The translations under genes were made by a program, and so were the position numbers. The notes under the pieces are model-generated. The model was not told where the DNA came from. It searched no databases and saw only the letters and a program-made list of their open reading frames with translations. Source: Aplidium turbinatum (Eukaryota; Chordata; Ascidiacea; Aplousobranchia; Polyclinidae). From it: DNA of 64,000 nucleotides. Where the stretch lies: assembly GCA_918807975.1 (NCBI GenBank), contig OU964925.1, positions 24,153,608-24,217,607 on the forward strand. Reading direction: 5' to 3'. Positions 36,426 through 47,644 of the stretch are shown piece after piece (within the stretch, counting starts at the first letter, position 1; the number at the start of each line of letters is the position of its first letter).

Positions 36426-36955
36426 ATCAACACAAACACTATACGCCATACAAATGACAATAAGTTTATTGGTGGGATTGGCTGCAAATGTTTTCTGTGT
36501 CTATTTTAAACCAGAAGGAAGACAAGAGACACAGGTTCATTCATCACACACATCACATGCAACCCTATTTTCTTTATTTTCTGAAGCATCCATCTCATGT
36601 GATGCAATGAGTTACCGTATATTATCCTCTGACTCTTCCGATCGATGACTGGAACAAGCTTCATTTGACTTCTGTTTCCTTGCAACTGCAATTTTCTTTT
36701 TCTTTCTTTGTTGATCTTCCATAAATAGGCATTTTGAAGCAGTATCTGCAGTCAATACTTCCCCAGTCTTGGCCTGTACTCGTTTTCTCTTCCTTTTGGA
36801 GTTGGCTAGAGCACCTTGTATTTCAGCAGATGCAGGAGGTGTAATTGCATTAATGATGGATTGTCAAAGCAGCTTTCTTGGAGAGTCACCAAGATGACTG
36901 CTGAAGAAGATTCAACTCTTGAATGCTGTTAACAATTCGAGGCTGTACTTTAGTA

Positions 36956-39900
36956 CGGAATGGCCCGTTTCGGCGAGTCCGATTCGGCGAGTCCGATTCG
37001 ACTAGTCCGATTCGGCGAGTTCCCTATTCGGCGAGAGCCTTTTTCGGCGAGTGCCCTATTCGGCGAGTTTTTGAAATTTTTAAAAGGAAATTATCGGGTA
37101 CCGTAGCCTAATTACAATTGCCGTTTTTACATCGTTTTAACGTCGCTAAACGTTGAAATCGTGCAGAAAGGAATAAAAATAAAATGTTTGAACTATTAAA
37201 TTAAAATTCGTCATATCAGTTCAGTTAGTTTTATTTCTGACCATCATATCAAAAACAATACACGTCAACATAGCAAAGGTCGAGAAAAATGTAAAAGCGA
37301 CAAAACGCGAAGTTAAAACGTGCTTGTGACCGAAGTAAGTTATTGAGTTGAAAGAAATTTGGCACGGTCGCAACACCTTCGGAAAAATTTAAGATATGAA
37401 GGGTAAATAAAACAAAGACAATGTTACAAAAAAAATCATGTTTATGTCTATAAGTTAGTACTTTTGAATAGTTAAAATGATTAGTTTGGATCAACAAATG
37501 TGTGACCTACAGCTTAGATTGAAAGGAAATTATCGGGTACCGTAGCCTAGTTATCCCGACCAGCAAAAATTTGTTCCAAGAACCCAGTTAGCCTAACAGT
37601 TCATTTTTACATTGCAGTAACAGAATAAAAAGGCTAACCAAATGTGTGGCCTATCGTTTTAACGTCGCTAAACGTTGAAATCGTGTAGAAAAGAAAACTT
37701 TGCTGACTAGGATACGTTGAAACTGAAAAACATTCACAGAAGCCCTACGATACGTTGCATTTTTAAGATAATGTATCCAGACGTTGAATCAATGTACAAA
37801 TGAAATGTTATGCTAAATGGGTTCTTGGAACAATTCGAAAGGCTTCTGTGAATGTTTCTCAGCTTCAACGTATCCTAGTCAGCAAAGTTCTCTTTTCTAC
37901 ACGATTTCAACATTTAGCGACGTTAAAACGATGTAAAAACGGCAATTTTTGCTGGTCGGGATAACTGGGCTACGGCACCCGATAATTTCCTTTCAATCCA
38001 AGCTGTAGGCGGCCTACAGTAGGCCACACATTTGGTTAGCCTTTTTATTCTGTTACTACAATGTAAAAATGAACTGTTAGGCTAACTGGGTTCTTGGAAC
38101 AAATCGAAAGGCTTCTGTGAATGTTTCTCAGTTTCAAAGTATCCTAGTCAGCAAAAGCTCCCTTTTCTACTCGATTTCAACGTTTAGCGACGTTAACACG
38201 ATAGGCCACACATTTGGTTAGCCTTTTCATTCTGTTACTACAATGTAAAAATGAACTGTGTTCTTGGAACAAATTTTTGCTGGTCGGGATAACTAGGCTA
38301 CGGTACCCGATAATTTCCTTTCAATCCAAGCTGTAGGCCACACATTTGTTGATCCAAACTAATCATTTTAACTATTCAAAAGTACTAACTTATAGACATA
38401 AACAAAATTTATTTTATTTTTTTTTGTAACATTTTCTTCATTTTATTTTCCCTTCATATCTTAAATTTTTCTGAAGGTGTTGCGACCGTGCCAAATTTCT
38501 TTCCATAGGCGCCGACTTTTCAAAAAACCTTGGGGGGCGAGAAAGGTGATGACGTCATAACCATAACGCTATTTTACTCAATTAAAATAGTCTTTGATTA
38601 AGCTTAGTGTCTTGTTTATATGAACAAATAGGTCCCAAACTGAATTTATTAGAAGCGCTGCTTGAAAGGATTAGTTTTACGCATGCAGTACGCCTAGTCG
38701 TAAAAATTTTGATATTGTTAGCTCATAATTGGAACTGTTGGAAAACAAGCCGATTCATTTCCTTTTCGTGCGAGTGAATAACAACGATCAAGACAGTGAA
38801 GTTATCGAAATAAAACGCAAAAAATCATGATCTCAAGCAGAGTGAAAACCCGCTATCAGTTTTATTAACCTCGTTTCGCTAATTACTTTCAAAGCGTTAA
38901 CAACTGCGAAGTGTTTTCTCTTCTGTTTTTTATCGAAAGTCTTTATAGTCTTTTATTGAATACAGTAGGCTATACTCGAGCGTGGCCTAGACTCGAGTAA
39001 AGGTCGAGATGTTCGCAAGTGATTTTCACCTCAAAAAGACAAGTTCAACTAACACGGGACAAGCTGTTGTCTCCAGCTCGGCAATTTTCAAAATGAACGC
39101 ACTAAAAATCATTGTCGATGTAGATTACGTAAGTGTGAAATCGCGTCGGCCTAAGTAAAACTTTTGAATACGTTTATTTGCAGTGATTCAAACTTAATTT
39201 TCAAATTCAATGATTTCTTGTCAATTCTAAACTTTATGCACTTGTTGAGCAATATGCAAAGCTCACGAGACAAAACAGAAAGAGGAGATCATTTTTTTAT
39301 TTTTGCGTGTAGGATATAATCGTTATTATTTTCACGTAACATTCCATGATCGTTGAAGTCGATGTCAAACCTTAGCGGCCGCATAAAACAATGATGTCAG
39401 GTTAGCTAGGTGATAATAGCGGTAAGAGACGTCGTTAATGCAGGCAATATCTGCGACCAAGACCATTAAACACCTTTTCTTTTATCGGTTTTCGATTTAA
39501 TTCTCACACATTGCGAAGAAAACAATGCGTTCTGTTGAATCATAATTGTCTCACAGCGGGAAGGCCTCGTTGAAAATAGCGCGTCTAATTTAGCTGGTTT
39601 ACTTAATATTGCAGTGAATAGTTACGTGACTATTCCAGCAGTGCAAGTTACTCTACCATCTACTTTGAAACTTCCATACCGTATGAGAAAGCCATGCGAT
39701 CAGCTGCTGTTTTGCGGGCAAGAGCAACGTAGGCTTTTCTTGCTTTCGGCATTCTTTAAGACCGTTTAAATTATCTAAATCTCTTTCACGAAGTGTTTTA
39801 TCTTTGAAACACCACTTGTCATCACCATTTTTGTTGCCCTTCAACCATAAATTTACGGGGGGCGCCGCCCCCTGGAAGTCGGCGCGTATGTTTCTTTCAA

Positions 39901-40293
39901 CTCAATAACTTACTTCGGTCACAAGCACGTTTCAACGTTCGTGTTTTGTCGCTTCTACCTTTTTCTACGCCTTTGCTATGTTGACGTGTATTGTTTTTCA
40001 TATGATGGTCAGAAATAAAAACAACTGAACTGACATGACGAATTGTAATTTAATAGTTTAAACATTTAATTTTTATTCCTTTCTGCACGATTTCAACGTT
40101 TAGCGACGTTAAAACGATGTAAAAACGGCAATTGTAATTACGCTACGGTATCCGATAATTTCCTTTCACAAATTTCAAAAACTCGCCGAATAGGGCACTC
40201 GCCGAAAAAGGCTCTCGCCGAATAGGGAACTCGCCGAATCGGACTAGTCGAATCGGACTCGCCGAATCGGACTCGCCGAATAGTAGCAGACCC
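36956..40293. mobile_element. foldback element with concentric palindromes, GGACTCGCCGAAT family copy C
   Basis: Starts CGGAATGGCCCGTTTCGG and ends ATAGTAGCAGACCC, with a perfect 9-bp duplication ACTTTAGTA (36947-36955, 40294-40302) that splits the pogo transposase fragment. Both edges carry repeats of the CGGACTCGCCGAAT word. Inside, successive segments on the left reappear inverted in reverse order on the right, centred near 37800: for example 37085-37360 against 39899-40168, and 37360-37500 against 38340-38503. A hAT-like element (38504-39890) interrupts the right arm; without it the palindrome is about 1.95 kb. No protein recognised. Confidence 0.85.
38504..39890. mobile_element. hAT-like element, CATAGGCGCCGAC family, copy 2
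   Basis: Same ends as copy 1 and a perfect 8-bp duplication TTTCTTTC (38496-38503, 39891-39898). Removing it restores the inverted symmetry of the surrounding foldback element, so it is the youngest layer here. About 550 bp shorter than copy 1 through internal deletions. Confidence 0.9.
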
Positions 40294-40849
40294 ACTTTAG
40301 TAAGATCAAATGGATGAAGCCCACTTCCCACAAATCTTCAAAATTACTTCCTACAAATCTTTTTGTAGGTCCGTGGCATTTCTTCCAGCAAAGTATAAGC
40401 ATACCCATTTTACCCTGTGTTCTACAAATACTGGTTTTCAAGTAAACTGTGCATGGAAAGCAAAAAAAAATTGACAGAAAGATGGCCTAACACCTTCTAA
40501 ATGTGATTAATACAATATTTTGATGCTTACGGTACATACCTTTGAACTTTCCAAGCAGCATAAAAGTTTCAAACAATACCCAAAATAAGCGTCTTGCACA
40601 AAAAATACTTCAAAATCAATAAAGGGATTAATTAAACTCTTCTTCTCACTTTTTTTGTGCTAAATTATAGCTGTTCGTATAAATAACTATCACTGAAAGC
40701 AGCTTTACATTTTAACAACAACAAATGATGCAACCATTAAAATAATATAATTACCCGTTTTACCCCAGGTACCCATTTTACCCCTGCAGACCCTATATAA
40801 TATACCAAATATAGTTAATACAGTTCTCTAAAACCTTTTTTATTTCTAT

Positions 40850-41971
40850 ATTTGATTTAATTCACTCTGCTTGGCTTTTTGCTTGGCATTGAGCACTTTT
40901 TGTAGTATTAATAGTTTTCATGGTTTATAGTATAATATATATAGGCCTATATGTATAATTGTATCAAATATAGTTACTACTATCTAAATCAGGGGCGTGC
41001 AACTGTTTATCGCAATGGGCCACAACGTACAATTATAATGATGCTGAGGGCCAGTCTATCGAATAACACATGAAATTATATGAACAATTTATTTAATGGA
41101 AAAGTACACACAATCAAGTTACACATTGAGTGAGTGATTAATGAGATGTCTGATATCTTCTCTGTCCAGAAATGTTGCCAATGTCAGCTTTGACGGAAGA
41201 AATGGCAACTCGAAGTTGACTTGACAAGTGCTCATCTGTAAGCTGATTCCTGCATTTTGTCTTGAACAGCTTCATTTTTGAAAAGAACTGCTCACAGCTG
41301 TAGGCTATGTGCTTCCGAAAAGAGAGATCATTTTTCTCGCGTGATTTTCTAGATTTGTGTAATTTCCATACACATAGCTTCTGTAAAAAGTAAGAAAATC
41401 ATTTTCATTGTAGGCTCGTTTGAGATCGACGTTTGCTTGCAATTCTAGTATTTCTAATTGAAAGCTATGATAGAATATTCTCCACAACCAGGTCAAATGG
41501 ATAAGCGAAAAGTTGAAAGTCGGCATTGTGTTTTCGAAAATCTTTGAAGCAAGTTTCAAATGCAGAAGTTAACTTTTCAACCATTCCAACATATTTTTCA
41601 CAGTCTTGAATTTGAACGCTTCTACTTTCCAGACAAGGAAAGTGAGTCAGAGATGCTTTGCTCAACTGAGATCGAAAGAGTTGTAGTTTTGCTTGAAATG
41701 AGGAAATATGTTAACAAATAATAACATCCTCCGATCTAACAGTGAAAAGTATTTAAAAATAATGGGCTACTTGATGAAGAATGTGCGGGCCACGTAAATG
41801 GGTACCACGGGCCGTGCTCTGGCCCGCGGGCCGTATGTTGCACACCTCTGATCTAAACACTTGACAGCCTGTTTCACTTAAACGGATCATCAGAAGGTTC
41901 TGAAAAACATGCAAAAGAAAAAATCGATAATTCCTGAAAAGATATCAGAACCTCAGAATTACAAAGGGCTA
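40850..41971. repeat. dispersed repeat related to 7080-7375, split by a hAT
   Basis: 40855-40925 is the inverse of about 7090-7160, and 41866-41905 (ACAGCCTGTTTCACTTAAAC, GGATCATCAGAAGGTTC) matches the hairpin arms at 7.2 kb. The hAT derivative 40990-41850 was inserted into it. Confidence 0.65.
40990..41850 (-). mobile_element. hAT derivative, GTF2IRD2-like transposase fragment
   Basis: Ends CAGGGGCGTGCAACTG and (inverted) CAGAGGTGTGCAACAT, flanks ATCTAAAT and ATCTAAAC (7 of 8 match). Minus strand 41665-41305 encodes transposase fragments (SKASLTHFPCLESRSVQIQD, VEKLTSAFETCFKDFRKH, ENHARKMISLFGST) of the hAT group that gave rise to vertebrate GTF2IRD2-type proteins. It carries the central to C-terminal part only, with frame breaks. 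It shares terminal sequence and GGCCCGCGGGCC edges with the element at 54789. Confidence 0.85.
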
Positions 41972-41979
41972 CCTCCATC

Positions 41980-42857
41980 TAGGGATGGACAATATAGAAT
42001 TTCGAATAGTTGCAATCCGAATATCTAATTATTCAAATTGAAATCATATTTCAAATCAAATTTTCCAAACCGAACTGAAATATCCGCTTTTCCGACTACC
42101 AAAATTTTTTAGCAATTTTTTGCCGATCAATTACATTCGGCTCGGCGATAGCTATTCGCTTTAGCAAAAACGGCTAGCCAGCTCTCTTTACCAGTGCGCT
42201 TTGTAGACGTCAGAAGACCGTTGTGCTGTGGATTTGCATCTATTTTCATCGTACGAAACATGGAAAACAATTCAACTCTGAGTGAGGCTACCACTTAGTG
42301 TAGGAAGTTCCATAACAATGCAGTTCTAAATCCAATGAAATGGATGCTTTATTGAGCTCCGGTGTTGAAGCGACGAATACTTCAGCATCAAGTAACAACA
42401 AACAGCTTTTAGCTGCCGAGGAAATCCGATTGTACCTTAAGGCAAAAGTGCCAAACAGCGATGCAATTGAATGGTGGAACAAAAATAAAGAAAAGTTCTC
42501 GCTGTTGTTTGATCTTGCGAGGAAGTATTTTGCTACTTCTGCATCTTCAGAAAGATCCCTCTCTAGTGCTGGATTAACAGCATCAAAACTGCGATTGCGG
42601 CTCACTGGCGAGCATTTTAGTAGAAGCTTTAAACAATCTTCACTGCAACAAATTCTTGCTCTCCTAGGCAGGCAGTTACTGTTGTTTTTTGTTTTGTTGC
42701 CACTTTTCCATTATGTGTCTTCAATAAAACCAGAATAAAAACAAAGCTTTTTAACTTTTTTCTGAAATTAAAAAAATTATTCTAGAATAGGTATTCGAAA
42801 TTCTAGATTCGAAAAATTATTCTAGAATAGCTTATTCTTCTATTTTGCCCATCCCTA
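41980..42857 (+). mobile_element. hAT derivative with dimerisation-domain frame
   Basis: Ends TAGGGATGGACAATA and (inverted) TAGGGATGGGCAAAATA, perfect 8-bp duplication CCTCCATC (41972-41979, 42858-42865). Plus strand 42340-42738 is a 132-codon frame: AIEWWNKNKEKFSLLFDLAR and YFATSASSERSLSSAGL form the hAT C-terminal dimerisation domain (ZBED-related). The N-terminal and catalytic parts are deleted. The typical TAGGGATGGGC ends belong to an Ac-like hAT group. Confidence 0.88.
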
Positions 42858-42959
42858 CCTCCATCCGTTCCCACAAAGCCCCAATTAAAATGTTCAGATT
42901 GAAACCAAGCAGATTGATGTGCTGCCTATGCCTATTCAAAAAATAATGTTTTTGCAGAA

Positions 42960-44323
42960 TAGTTGCATAGTCCGTGGATTTATCCCACAATCCTCATGCA
43001 CAACCCAACTTCTTGAATTTCTGGAGAATATCACATCTATTGTTGATAAAGGTCAATATGTTGATGTTGTGTATTTGGACTTTTCCAAAGCCTTTAATTC
43101 GGTTCCACACGAAAGACTAATGAGGAAACTGTCAGCTTTGGGTATAAAAGGCAATGTTTATTCGTGGATACATTCCTTCCTTTCTGGTAAGAGTGAAGTC
43201 GTTGTGGTGGATGGAGAGAAAAGTGATCCGAAACCCATGATATCCGGTGTGCCTCAGGGAAGTTGCCTTGGGTCTTTGCTGTTTATTGCCTATGTCAATG
43301 ACGCTGATGACTACATTAGTCACAGCACCTTGTTGAAATACGCGGATGACATGAAAATCTACACAGAATTGAGCAGGGATGATCCTGATCTTGCCTCATC
43401 CCTGCTACAAACGGACTTGAAATTGTTAATGGACTGGTCTGAATCCTGGCAACTACAGTTTAATGTTGACAAGTGCTCCACTCTGCACTTTGGTATGGCA
43501 ACTTAGAGCATCAGTATGTTCTAGGTGACATGCCAATCGCCCCTAAAAAGAGTGAAAAAGACTTGGGCGTCATGATAACGACTGATCTTAAAACATTCAC
43601 CCATGTCTCATATGCAGTTAAAAAGGCGGAGATGGTCCTGGGTGTTTTAAAACGGACACTGGTCAGCAGGGACAAGCATGTCTTTTTAAGATTATATAAA
43701 CAGTTGAACTGAGTTGATCAGGCCCCACTTGGAATTTGCAGTGGTGGCTTGGAATCCCCATTCTGTTCGGGACATTGACTTGCTGGAGAGGGTGCAAAAA
43801 CGAGCAACAAAATGCATTCATGGACTGAAAAACCTAACTTATGAACAAAGACTGTTTGAACTAGACCTTCTCTCCTTGGAAAAACGGAGATTAATTTTTG
43901 ATTTGACAGAAGTTTTTAAATTAGTACACAATGTTTCGGTATCACCAGCTTCCAAATATATCCTTTTTAACTCTAATTCAACCAGAGGTCATAATTTTAA
44001 ATTGCATAAACAGTTTGCTCAACTGAACTGCCGTAAATTTTCCTTTGCCAATAGAGTAGTCGACACTTGGAATAATTTACCATATGCTGTAGTCAATAGT
44101 ATGTCTATTGCGATATTTGAGCGACGTGTCGAAAACTATTTATGATTGTGTCTTATCCTTTCTGTTCCTTGTGATTTTTGTTTTTTCTTTAAAAATTTCT
44201 TATTTTTATTTATTTATGTTTTCTTATCAATTGTTATTTGCGAGTATGTTAATGTTTTTCTCTGTAGTACCATGTGTACTGTGTAGCCTACTGGACCAGA
44301 ATACAATATTATTATTATTATAG
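42960..44323 (+). mobile_element. CR1/L2-group LINE, 5'-truncated
   Basis: Plus strand 42960-43506 encodes the reverse transcriptase core: FIPQSSCTTQLLEFLE, YVDVVYLDFSKAFNSVPHER, SGVPQGSCLGSLLFIAYVND and the active site LKYADDMKIY. After a frameshift near 43490-43505 and another at about 43710 the C-terminal part continues (PHLEFAVVAWNPHSVRDIDL, ERVQKRATKCIHGLKNLTY, SFANRVVDTWNNLPYAVVNS). It ends at 44145 with ENYL and a short 3'UTR closed by an (ATT)n tail near 44320, typical of this LINE group. Only two frame breaks, so it is fairly young. Confidence 0.9.
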
Positions 44324-44446
44324 TCCTGCAGCACAAAATAACCAGTTTTCTTTTTTTTTTACGACCTACTTACAACTGCGACAACTTACTGCCATTCCTG
44401 ATCGCTCTTTTTGGAAAAAAATTACTTTAATTTGACATTGTAACCT

Positions 44447-44632
44447 ATGAATAATAAAAAACTTGAAAATCAATTGACCATACCTCCAGATGCCATTCTG
44501 TTTGCAGATAAACGCCCAGATAAATTTAATTTTCGTCCAACTCCAGCTGCATGGTTATTCAGACAGCCAATATATGATAAACGACTGAAAGAACAAGCAG
44601 TGATTCTTAACATGACATCAGCAAAAATGTAG
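44447..44632 (+). other. unrecognised 61-codon frame
   Basis: ATG-started frame with PDAILFADKRPDKFNFRPTP and AAWLFRQPIYDKRLKEQAV. Composition looks protein-like, but I recognise no family, see no clear upstream acceptor, and find no partner exon. It lies directly after the LINE. Confidence 0.3.
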
Positions 44633-44639
44633 CCACACC

Positions 44640-45876
44640 CGAAACAAACGAGACGTAACAGACTGTTTCAATCGGGTTGATGATAAAAATGTACGATAGC
44701 TAACTGTTGCCTAAACCAAATCTAAAATTACCCAAAATTTGCGAAACTAGAAATTAATTCAGCAACCAGCATTTCCCTTCCCCGTTGTGCTAAACATTGT
44801 TTTTCTATTGTTTCCATGGTAGTCAGATGCTTCCTTGATGACATTTTTGGGCCCAGAGTTTTTAGTCCTCATTTTGTCGAAAAACGCGCGAGATTCCGCT
44901 GACTACTTTTTTCTGTTAAATCACAAATTTTTGTACTGACCACAATGAAATAGACTATGTGATATATTTCCTCTTTTGGCGGCTCCTCAAGCATCTCATG
45001 TCAAGGAGCTGAACACTGAACGGAATGCTCATGACATAAAAAAATTGTAATCATTTCATATTGCAGTAAAATTGTAAATTTACTTACAGGACTAAAAAGA
45101 AATTGCAAATGTAGAAAATGTATTTCTCAGCATATAAAAACAAGAAAACTTGGGAAAATTTAAAGTACCGGTACACCTAAGGAATATATAGTTTTGCGTT
45201 GCAATCACTATGATGGTTTAATGAGTGATTAAGTGGATAACAAAATCGCTTTCAATTAATCTTGGAATAGTTTTTCAGGGCAAGTGTTGGTTTTCCGGTT
45301 TCTGGCAAATATAGTGATTTTGCGGAAAAGTTTACAAACATTTGGCAACATTCTTGTTCAACTTGGCGACGCCGTTTGCTTGGAAGCTGGCCGCGCCCGC
45401 GCTGGTTGTTGCGTACTTTCGTTGGTAAGAGATTCAGAGTTTCAGACTGGTTACCACAGTGGTTATAGAGGTGGGCACTGAGCATCCAATATTTTAAAAG
45501 TAGGCGCTACCGCCACTTTTGTGTTAACTTAAAATGACACAGGAAGCACGTTATAACGTCAAAATGACCTTGAAAACAATTGATATCACTTTCTACTTCT
45601 AGACCTCTGCTTGGTGGCATACATTGTTTTTCGGTATTATGGTCAATAATAAAAACAAACTGAACGGTTTACTCTGCCATTTCAAGATCCTTATAGAAAA
45701 CACATTCTAGGTGACATTTATTGTTAAACTACGCATGTTTCAAAAACAGAAGCATTTCAAAATGCTTGTTGCTGTGTCCTGCGGCTCTTGCCTGCTTTGG
45801 CTTCAACAGGTCTTTTCCAACGGATAAAAATCATCACTGCAAGGAATGGGAGTGTTGTATGTTTAATAAGAAAACA
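44640..45876. other. intergenic, nothing recognised
   Basis: No supported exon. Short open frames on both strands at 45252-45485 overlap each other and show no domain. Confidence 0.35.
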
Positions 45877-45885
45877 TTATAAATT

Positions 45886-46978
45886 GGCAGTGGCTATTTA
45901 ACCGGCGCCGGTTTTTGAATCTGAAACACTATTTGACCAGTCATGATGTCACTATATAGGGCACTTCATTCTTTTTCTCTTTCAAAACAAAAGACGAGAA
46001 GAGTGCCTAGGGTATATAAGTTCTAAATTCGACAATTATGTTCAACTGATTCAGTGGCGCGTAAGATACGTCTGCGGCTGGTGTTCCAGAGGGAATGAGT
46101 TCGATACTATGCGGAAGCGTTTTTTTTTTTTAATTTTTAACTAAATTTTAACTCGAAGTGACCCAATCGTTAGGCTGCTGCATTTTTGTGGTCAACTTTT
46201 AATTTGAGTAGCCTACAGCCCAATTTTTTATGTCTTCAACTATGAGAAATAAAGTTAGAGTTTTTTAATTTTCTTGAATTTGAGAATTTCTCTGGATAAT
46301 TTTTCGTTCGTCATAAGAGGATGTGACCGTGTTTGCTGAACGACGCAAAAGTGGCCGTGCTAACTACTGATATATAGCCTACTACATAATTTTTCATTCA
46401 GGCACGTTTTAAACCTTTCAAGGTTTTGCCACCTTTTCCTGTTCGTTAACGTGCTGGTAGGTTTGTATCGATTTTTGTAGTTAGTATCTTTTTCGTCCCG
46501 GACGCGTTAATGACAAAAAATAAAATGATTGATTGATGTAATGCTTATGACGAACGGAAAATTATCCAGAGAAATTCTCAATTATTCAAGAAAATTAAAA
46601 AACTCTAAATTTATTACTCATAGTTGAAAAGACATAAAAAATTGGGCTGTAGGCTACTCAAATTAAAAGTTGACCACAAAAATGCAGCAGCCTAACGATT
46701 GAGTCACTTCGGGTCAAAATTTAGTTAAAAACTTTAAAAGAAAAACGCTTCCGCATAGTATCGAACTCATTCCCTCTGGAACACCAGCCGCAGACGTATC
46801 CTACGCGCCACCGAATCAATTGAACATAATTGTCGAATTTAGAACTTATATACCCTAGGCACTCTTCTCGTCTTTTGCTTTGAAAGAGAAAAAGAAAGAA
46901 GTGCCTATATAGTGACGTCAAGACCGGTCAAATAGTGTTTCAGATTCAAAGACCGGCGCCGGTTAAATAGCCACTGCC
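45886..46978. mobile_element. foldback element with ~440-bp terminal inverted repeats, 9-bp duplication
   Basis: Arms about 45886-46325 and 46535-46978 are inverted copies beginning GGCAGTGGCTATTTAACCGG. The flanking duplication TTATAAATT is a perfect 9 bp (45877-45885, 46979-46987). Long arms plus a 9-bp duplication are typical of Mutator-like (MULE) elements. Each arm contains a tRNA-like stretch (TTCAGTGGCGCGTAAGATAC ... GAGTTCGATACTATGC) followed by a T-run. No transposase. Confidence 0.85.
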
Positions 46979-46987
46979 TTATAAATT

Positions 46988-47644
46988 GGCACTAGGAAAG
47001 CCCTAAAAAAACTCCACAATTGACTTTTTACATATCGACATTTCATGTGATGGCACCAACACCGAAAATTCGTACTCAAAGTCGTGGTGGCTTTGTCAAA
47101 GTAGTTTGAAGTTTCCCAAAATAGTCGAATGATTGCTGATTTGATTTTTTCATGCATTGTTTCCATAAGAAGTTCCTAAAATGAGTTTTTTAAATTTTTA
47201 ATTGGAAAATAGCTAGAGTGCGACTGAAAGAATGTAACCCTCTCGTCTAAATTGAAAAAAAAAATTGTATATACTGCTACTGTACTGCAGTCGTTATTCC
47301 AACAGAAATGTAGTGGCGCCCAACTACAAAAAAGTAGCGTCGCTACTGTCTTCGTACTTATATGAATCCTCTGTTCATGTACCGGTACTTATATAATTCT
47401 CTGGCTTTTGCACATAAAGTTTTATTCACGTTATATAGAGTAACAATGACATCAGAAACTATTGTTACCTTATAGGATAGTTGTAGCCTCTGCTTGTATA
47501 TTTAAACAAATTTTTTTTATAATATTGTGTGATATTCTCTGCTATTTCTAATAGGTTATACCGTGCCGCAATAGTGATGCGGTGTTCAAAGATTGTAATA
47601 AATTCAAAGGTAGATATTGTGGAAAAAACGTAGTGATGAAGTTT
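46988..47644. other. intergenic, nothing recognised
   Basis: AT-rich sequence between two repeat elements without a supported exon. Confidence 0.35.

Larger units (their letters stand above)
32727..40795 (-). mobile_element. pogo/Tigger-like element opened by nested insertions
   Basis: Ends TAGGGTCTACTGGGGTAACA at 32727 and (inverted) TAGGGTCTGCAGGGGTAAAA at 40795, each starting with the TA target of Tc1/mariner-pogo transposons. Three elements inserted directly: 32968-34351, 34488-36425 and 36956-40293. Removing them leaves about 1.38 kb. On the minus strand the rest encodes fragments of a DDE transposase: GSGLHPFDLTKV (just beyond 40303) and, after the big insertion, TPPASAEIQGALANSKRKRK and VQAKTGEVLTADTA (36860-36740), the usual C-terminal tail of pogo-type transposases. 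The host copy is itself an internally deleted, dead element. Confidence 0.8.

Noticed and set aside
46721-46921. Minus-strand open frame of 66 codons
   Set aside because: Lies in one arm of a foldback element; no coding evidence.
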